From positions 620,001 through 684,000 of the forward strand of contig JAITYX010000102.1 of assembly GCA_021018815.1 (NCBI GenBank): a DNA stretch of 64,000 bases, in the 5' to 3' direction. This stretch comes from Talinum fruticosum (Eukaryota; Streptophyta; Magnoliopsida; Caryophyllales; Talinaceae). Below, one piece after another: positions 57,394 to 64,000 of the stretch. Positions within the stretch are counted from its first letter, which is position 1. Each line of letters begins with the position of its first letter. The translations under genes and the position numbers were made by a program. Below the pieces are notes generated by a model that worked only from the letters and a program-made list of their open reading frames with translations, made no database searches and was not told the origin of the DNA.

Positions 57394-59437
57394 TCGCAGG
57401 AACCACGGCCGGCGAACCGTAACGAGCTTCCCCACGAATGGTTGGCGTTGGGTTTAGAAAGCATAAATAAATGATTTAGAGTTTTGAAGATGGTTTTTGA
57501 ATGTGGGGATGAACCTTTTATTAAGATTTTCGAATTTTATTAAATCGATTTAAAGCTAATTAGGCAAAGTTTGAATAGCAGTTTTATTAATTATTTTATT
57601 TTAGTAATTATTTTCAGAAGTCACGGGATATTATTTCTTAATTGAAAAATAAGAATTAGGGTTTATGTTTCTACTCGTGAGGCTCTAGGGCCAAACCGGT
57701 GTGAAAACACCCGCTTGGACTCGAGCCCCGTCCGGTGACCACTCGGTGCATGTGGCAGCCGGTGCCGTTTAGAGGCCACGGCCGAGGAGATCAACCTCGG
57801 CCTTTGCCCTAGCTTGGCGAGATCCGAACCTATTTTCTTACTGTTCGATCGAAATAACCGAGAAGCGATTAATAGAAGTAAATCGAAAAGGGAGTCGCTA
57901 GTCGGCTTTTAGAAGAGAAAATTAACAAAAAAATAAATAAAGTTTGCTCGTCCAATCTTAGTATCGGAAAACTAAGACTAAAAAGGATAAAAGACTCCAT
58001 CAGTCTTTGAACCGAGAATAGAATTTGGGGGCGAGGGTACGGAATGTAGGGATAAACCCTTCCGTTTCGCCCATCCGAAGACGGACATTACTAGTTAGAG
58101 TAGTGAATTAAAATAATGTAACAAAAGCAAGCAAGCAACAACATGCTAAGTGAAAATTAAAGCAACCAGAATAATAAAAAGGAAAGCGATAAAAGCGAAA
58201 GTAAAGAAAGTGATAAAGGCATAAACAAAAAGCGAAAGCGAAAGAAAAGCGAAAAAGGAAAAGAAAGCGAGAAATTTAAAAGATTACATCGGGTGGCGAG
58301 GAATTAAAGCGATACATCATTTGTCCACAATAGGAAAGGCGATAAAGAAAGCATAAAAAAATTTAAACCGTTGTGAGAATTGAAAACTAGATTTGTGCCC
58401 TCGAGTTGTCCCACTTGCCGATCTAGATCTTATGTCTAGATCCGGTGATGTGACGGTGGTGATTTGAAGGGGTTATTTATGAGTATTTTGTGGAGATAGA
58501 TAGGCAGATGAATGAATGAATAATGGAGTTCTCGGGTTCGGATGTGGTGAGATTGGAGAGTAAAATGAGAATAGGGTGAAAATAGACCAAGAGATCGGAA
58601 TACATAATGGAGTATTAAGTAGCTCTTTGGTGAATTTCGAAGAATAACATTGAGGGATGAGCCATTGTGAGAATAAGAGCCAAGACTCTCTATTTATAGG
58701 GAGAGGTTAGCTCAAGGAAAGACCTAGGGTTGATACTTGATTAGTTGTCCATAATAGGTTACAAAACCGGGCCAAGATAATCATGAGATTGAACCGGATA
58801 AAGGGAGGATAAACTGGATAGAACCCAGTTCATGGTGCCGGCCACAAGAGGCTTTCTAGGATTTCATGCCCTACCGTGTTTCCAAGGGAGTCTCCAGGGC
58901 AAAACGCTGTGCTCCACTTAAAATTTTGGAGTGGCAGCACCGACCATACTGCATTTCCAAAAATGGAAAGTTTTCATTTTTGACGAGTTTCCACTTTTGG
59001 TAGGTTTGCATTTTTGGTGCAAGTATGCGTGCTCCTAGTCTTGGTGGACTATCTTGGAGTCAAAATACAACACTTTGATGCTTGTGATCATGAAATGCGG
59101 CGTCTTACGTCGTCTTGAGGTCTTCGACTCCTTGTCCGGTTGGACTGAAGTGAAACACAATGTTCTAAACTTGGAATTTCCCGGTATGCGGCACTAGACT
59201 ACGTTGTCTCTTAAGGCTTGGCCCGGACTTGGACCGTCCGAAAGAAAAAGGGATTTTTGGATCAATCCAAGCTAAAAGGCTATTTATGTGGTGTTGTGGG
59301 TTCTTTGTATTTTACCGGCTTTCGTCGCACCAATCAAACACAGTTCGGGATCCAAATCCTCAAACAGGACTCGGGATTTCATCATCGGGCTAACAAATAA
59401 AAAACGAGTCAAGGACGACACTTTTTAGGTGTCTACA
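57394..59437 (+). mobile_element. Family-B solo LTR B2
   Basis: Starts near 57394 (TCGCAGGAACCACGGCC, a decayed form of the TGTCGAAACCACGGCC start of B1) and ends TTAGGTGTCTACA at 59437. AAACC (57389-57393) and AAACT (59438-59442) form a target duplication with one mismatch. No internal genes or second LTR are present. The interior has a long AAAGCGA-rich stretch (58120-58280). Confidence 0.7.
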
Positions 59438-59599
59438 AAACTAGTCTACTTGCCTAACCCGCTTAATTACAGTTCGACCGGTGAGTTTTTGTTTGCTTCT
59501 CTCTCTCCTCTCTTGAGCGTTCTATATCGAGCCCTCCGTTGTCTGCTCATTTTATGGCAGGTGATGGTGACCGATGGGCGGTGCTCGTCTGTCAAGATC

Positions 59600-60000
59600 T
59601 AATGGTGATGATATTTAGAAGAGAGAGGCAACTTAGATAATTTAGTTCTAGAGGAGAGAGAGAGGCGTGAGAGGAGAGAGAGAGAGAAGCATGAGTGTAG
59701 AGATATGCGATGATAAAGAGGAGAGAGGGAGAGGTTGTAGAGAGAGAGGAGATTTAGAGGAGAGAGAGAGAAAGGAACTTTAGAGGAGAGGGACAATCGT
59801 GAATGTAGAGATATGTGATGATAAAGAGGAGAGAGGGATAGGTTATAAAGAGAGGAGCTTTAGAAGAGACAGAGAGACGAAGGAGAGGTGCGAGAAGAGA
59901 GGGAGACAAAGGTTGCAGTTAGAGGAGGGAGAGAGAGAGAGAGGTGTGATAAGATTTATAGTAGGGAGAGAGAGGGAGAGAAAGGCTATTAATGGGAGGC
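59600..60000. repeat. GA-rich low-complexity tract
   Basis: GAGAGGAGAGAGAGAG-type sequence over about 350 bases, with a partly repeated longer unit containing GTAGAGATATG(C/T)GATGATAAAG (59697 and 59804). Small open frames in it are artefacts. Confidence 0.8.
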
Positions 60001-60291
60001 CTTAAAAGCAATTAGTGTTTTTGTTTTTTTAAGAGATAAAAAAGATTAAAAATATTTGGGTATAGATGAGATTTTTAGACAAGGCCTATAATTCTTTTTA
60101 TAAATATGGATTGAAGTGATTTTGTTTTTTACTCAAATATATAATGGCTTGGACCGTTCTAATCGTGTTCAACTATCAACTAGGCCAACTGGTTTAATCT
60201 AAGTTAAATGATCCAACCATTTGAACAATTGATCCACTTTATCGACCAGGTCAATCACCGAACTGGTTATCTCAACATAGCTACTAGCCTA

Positions 60292-60741
60292 GGTAATTCA
60301 TCGGTCCTTTTTTATAATTATTGTTGGTATCCTCAAATTGGAAGGAACACCCCACACTTTGTCTCTCTTCAATATCATAAATTGGGTTTTTCCCATTAGT
60401 GAATAGAGAGAGAAATAACAGACCAAAATAATAGGGTTGTAGTGGCCAATAGAAGCTTCATTAGAAATTTTATCATCTCAAACTATATCTCTCGTAAGTC
60501 ATTAAGTGTTAATTGATCATTTGCTGCTAGACAAGACTATACCAACTCAAATAATTTATTAGCCCCAACCCCACCCAAAAGAACACTCATTTATAAGCAC
60601 AACATTAATGAGTGGAAAAACAAAAAGACCCTACCAAAAATCAATTGGAGTGACATAGAGGCGGTATGCGATGGAGTCAACCATCGACTTATTTCAGGTT
60701 CCGAACAAAAAATATCTTCTTGTCTTGAGCTCGGACATCAC
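60292..60741. other. Spacer without recognised feature
   Basis: About 450 bases of AT-rich non-coding sequence between the Mutator-like candidate and the hAT terminus. Confidence 0.4.
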
Positions 60742-60996
60742 TAGGGGCTGGGCAATGGGGAGGGGCCCTATTGGGATAGCAGGGTCGGGCAAAGAAAAAG
60801 GGTCAAAGCCCATTTTTATTAGTGAGAAGGTCGGGCCGTGAAAGGGATGCTTAAAAATGGACCATTAAAGGGTCAATAGAGGATCAATAATGGGTCGAAA
60901 AAGGATCAAAACTATAAAACCCCACTTCTATCTATCTCTCGCGGTCTCTCTCTCTCTCATTCCATCTCGCTCTTCCTCACTATCCCCCTCCTCCTC

Positions 60997-60999
<3 letters not shown>

Positions 61000-61044
<45 letters not shown>
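61000..61044. repeat. (CT)n microsatellite in hAT leader
   Basis: About 22 CT dinucleotides in the presumed 5' leader of the hAT gene. Confidence 0.92.
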
Positions 61045-61048
<4 letters not shown>

Positions 61049-61224
61049 CGTCGCTCTTCTTCCCTCGCTTCTGTCTCCACCGTCGTTTTCATCACCCACT
61101 ATTTCCATCACCGTCTTCTCAACCACAGAATTCAGCCTCGCTTCGGCGTCCACCGAAACCCTAATTTTGATTTGAGTTTGAATTATTATGGTTGCTCCTT
61201 CCTTTTGGGTAACTAATTTCCCAT

Positions 61225-62150
61225 AGAAAAGGTGATTCTTTTGATTTAAAGTAAATTTTGAATTTTGAGTTTCAATTTGAGCTTGGTTCTAGGGCTGTTA
61301 AGTTCAATATTCAGAGTTTGCTTGTTTTTGTGTTGGAGCTTCATATTAGAGTTTCTTGCTAAGTGAATTGATTTGAGTTTGTTCGAATTCATTGTTTATT
61401 TTAATAAAATGTTGAAGTTTAAGGTAAATTGGATAGTAGAGTCCAAGTGTAAATTGCTTGTCAATAAGCTTTATGTGTGTTTTAAACCCTTGAAACTTTC
61501 AATTAGAAAATTTCCCACATAGGTTATCATCTATGGCTAAGAATGACCTTCTCATTTCTGAAATTAAAACCTAAAAATAGAAGGTGGTAAATATGGAGGA
61601 AAAGGAGATTAGACAAATTAGCTATCAATGGGGTGTTTATTCTTTATAATTTACTTAAAATGAACATAACCTCTCACAAAAATTAATCCAAATCTTTTTC
61701 AATCCAAAAGAAAGTTAAAAAATTCCAACCCATTAAATTGAACCAACAACATTATTGTTTAATTCATTCCTTCATGCCCAACTTCATTCCAGCCATTTTC
61801 TTCTATTCCTCCTCTCTCTCCCTACCAAACCCAAAGTTGATAAGAATCTGCAATGGGATAATTTAGTCTTATTTTTCATATGATTTTAATCATTTGTTAA
61901 GGGCCACATATAAATTATGATTATACTTCGTTTTGATGTGAATTACTATGTCATTTTTGTTGATTGCATAATTTTTGATGTTATTGTGAGTTAAATTCTA
62001 CGTAGGGGGTGTGTGGTTTAAATTTTTTTCTTTGTTGTTGTCTGTTAAATTCTCGTGAATACTGCATCAAAGAAAATTAGATTGAATCAAATTGTATGAA
62101 TTTTTCTTAAATTTATGTAATACTCAAGTGATTGATAATGCTTTTGTTCT
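61225..62150 (+). other. Presumed leader intron of the hAT gene
   Basis: AT-rich sequence between the CT-rich leader (open up to 61216, not a recognised protein) and the likely start codon at 62163. No domain is visible. The AT richness and position suit an intron in the 5' UTR. Confidence 0.35.
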
Positions 62151-62162
62151 CATATCTCGGGG

Positions 62163-64000
62163 ATGGATAGTGAAGGAACATCTTCTAGGAAAGTGACGGA
62201 AGATGGTTATATGAGTATAATGCTCCACAACCTAAGAGGAAGAAGAAGTCTAAAGTATAGAGAGAGCTCAAAGAAGGCATTAATGCACAAGGTAAGCCAA
62301 CCGCAACTTGTACCTACTTGTAAAATCTCTTTATCTCGCTAATAAAGGGAGTGGTACTTCTCATTTAAAGGGCTATTTAGATTGATGTCCAAAGAGACCT
62401 ATGGGTTTCAAGGTGGTGAGGGGATAGTAATGATGATAATGTGGAATATGTCTTTAATATAAGTGATCTTTGTAAGGAAATTGTTCTTTATCTTGTTGAA
62501 GGAGCTCATTCATTTATGACTATTGCAGAAAAATCTTTTAGACAGATAATGTCTAAAGCTAACTCTGGGTTTTGCGCCATTCATTCGTTCAACGGCTAAG
62601 AGAGAATTCTTGTCTATGTATGGGGGGCGGAGAGATAAGTTGAAAGATATGTTATTGAAAATCCCTAGTAGGATTTGTTTGACAACCGATTATTGGAAGT
62701 TAAATCATACTTATCAATATTACATTTTCATCACTACCCAATTTGTAGATAGTGCTTGGAAGTTAGACAAAAGAATCCTTAGGTTTAGGGCACTAACACT
62801 TCCATATGATAGTGAAAGTATAGCAAATAAAGTGTTTATGTTTCTTATCAATGGAATATCGAGGATAAGATACTCACCATAATTGTGGATAATACTAAGT
62901 ACAATGATGTGATGATTGCTAATCTAAAAAGCGTCTTGTTCCCAAAAATGGACTGATAAATAGTGGTGTATTCTTTCATGTACGATGTTGTACACATATC
63001 CTAAATCTTATTGTGCAAGAAGGTCTAAAGTCGATTGAGAAAACTATGGAAAAGATTCGAACTTTGGTGAAATTGATTACTAGATCTTCTCCTAGAGGTA
63101 AAGATTTTTATGAAAGTGCACAAAAGATCTTTCATTTGGATTTTTAAAAAGAAAACTGAATTTGGACATGCGTATTCATTGGAATTCCACTTACAAGATG
63201 CTTGATAATGCTTTGTATTATAAGAATGTGTTTCGTGCTTGGTATCAACTAATTCCCCATTGAAAACCTATGTTCCTCTAGAGGAGGAGTGGGAGAAACT
63301 TAGTATGATCCATAAGTTTCTGAAATTATTTTATAAGGTAACCTGCATGTTTAGTGTTGTGAAAACCTCAACATCTAACTTATATTTCAAGGGTGCGTGG
63401 ATGGTTTATAGACGTTTGATTGAGACCGCTCGGGGTCCTTATGATTATCTAGCTAATATGGAAAATGAGATGCTTGAAAATTTTGACAAGTATTTGTCTG
63501 TTTATAATTTTACTTGTCGTGTCGTTGTCATTTTGGATCCTCGGTGTAAAGTTAAATTTACCGAGTACTTGCTTTGTAAGTTGTTTGGATTTGATGAAGC
63601 TACGGAACATGTTGATAATGTGTTAAGCACTTTGCGTTCCTTATACAACGAGTACGAGCTACACTTGACATCAACTTCACCTATCGATAATCCTTCTTCT
63701 GCTGTTAGTGCTATTGGGGATGACTCGCTTTGATGATTATACCAGCTTTACTCGGTAAAAGCTCTAAGCCCCAAGTTGGGATGTTGCATCTAGATTTATA
63801 CTTGGAGGAGCCATCTCTTGATTTGAATTTGGAGTTAGATGTTTTGGATTTTTGACACAAGAGCTCGGTGAGATACCAATATCTTTAATGATGGCACGAG
63901 ATCCGTTGACGATCCCGATTAGTAATGTAGCATCGAGTTTGCCTTTAGTCTTGGTGGAAAACTCATCTCCCGTACTCGTAGTGCTTTAAAGCTTATGACC
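62163..64000 (+). pseudogene. hAT transposase (BED finger type), partial
   Basis: Starts at an ATG (MDSEGTSSRK, 62163). A decayed BED finger (KKKSKV, TATCTY, GTSHLKGYLD with the C-C-H-C spacing) lies at 62245-62390. The catalytic RNase H-like part follows: LKDMLLKIPSRICLTTDYWKL (split by a Leu-rich insert-free run, 62640-62705), FVDSAWKLDKRIL (62740), then broken frames with ILNLIV-type sequence (63002). 63239-63733 is the best-kept exon (DUF4413-like: WEKLSMIHKFLKLFYKVT, NMENEMLENFDKYL, VVVILDPRCKVKF, LRSLYNEYEL). The C-terminal dimerisation region begins near 63895 (PISNVASS, then FSLGGKLISRTRSALK in another frame) and leaves the window. Frameshifts show it is inactive. Relatives are RICESLEEPER/DAYSLEEPER-type proteins. 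Confidence 0.88.

Larger units (their letters stand above)
57272..60280. mobile_element. Mutator-like non-autonomous element candidate, 11-bp TSD
   Basis: CTACTAGCCTA occurs at 57261-57271 and 60281-60291. Between them the sequence starts TGTTAACAGAATTG and ends CTCAACATAG, with only short imperfect inverted ends (TGTTAA/TTGAG type, then CGGTC/GACC-rich stretches). A 9-11-bp duplication is the mark of Mutator-like elements. Without the nested family-B LTR it would be about 960 bp and non-coding, with a long GA-rich tract. Confidence 0.5.
60742..64000 (+). mobile_element. hAT element, 5' end to beyond the window
   Basis: The presumed terminus TAGGGGCTGGGCAATGGGG at 60742, preceded by GACATCAC (a candidate 8-bp target copy), is followed by GGGTC- and GGGCC-rich subterminal repeats (60790-60900), a CT-rich leader with a (CT)n microsatellite, and the transposase. 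The right end lies outside the window, so the 8-bp duplication cannot be verified. Confidence 0.75.

Noticed and set aside
59799..60005. 68-codon frame rich in Glu and Arg
   Set aside because: Produced by the GA-rich low-complexity tract.

Overview
The window is plant nuclear DNA, most likely from a eudicot, and consists almost entirely of transposable elements inserted into one another. The elements are plant lineages: a FAR1/MULE transposase, CACTA elements with TNP2-type and Transposase_24/Ulp1-type genes, a Sirevirus-like Ty1/copia element, an L1-type LINE with an RNase H tail, a BED-finger hAT transposase, and roughly 3-kb solo LTRs with 5-bp target duplications. I found no intact protein-coding gene and no tRNA, rRNA or CRISPR array. 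The species cannot be named from the sequence.

Layout. 1-916 is a long LTR (family A, minus strand) cut by the window edge and inserted into a FAR1-type transposase relic (917-2755, plus). At 3110-3560 lies a palindrome-rich minisatellite, followed by another family-A fragment. 4306-7700 (minus) is a multi-exon Ulp1-like protease relic convergent with the FAR1 relic; short motif arrays are shared by both. 8.0-10.9 kb contains no recognisable protein, but a spliced-leader/first-exon structure on the minus strand at 10.48-10.85 kb is the only hint of a host gene.

From about 12.9 to 57.1 kb the sequence is a nest. The outermost unit is an old family-A LTR (minus). It was entered by a second LTR of the same type (13441-16950, TSD TTACC), a CACTA element (17591-22772, TSD CAA) and an L1 LINE (about 23530-56935, TSD TTACCACATG). 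The LINE was in turn entered by a 22-kb composite (about 23.98-46.09 kb) and by two solo LTRs (49707-52650, TSD ATAGA; 52982-55971, TSD ACCGG). The composite holds a copia LTR fragment, a TNP2-type CACTA relic, a second LTR family (B), a non-autonomous CACTA with a captured coiled-coil fragment, a second CACTA copy split by a copia element (31730-38405), and a second, 3'-truncated copia element with most of gag-pol.

From 57.27 to 60.28 kb lies a Mutator-like candidate with an 11-bp target duplication, itself holding a family-B solo LTR. From 60742 to the window end is a hAT element whose transposase runs off the edge. All coding relics carry stops or frameshifts. Boundaries with matching target duplications are firm; boundaries marked approximate come from visual alignment between copies in this window.
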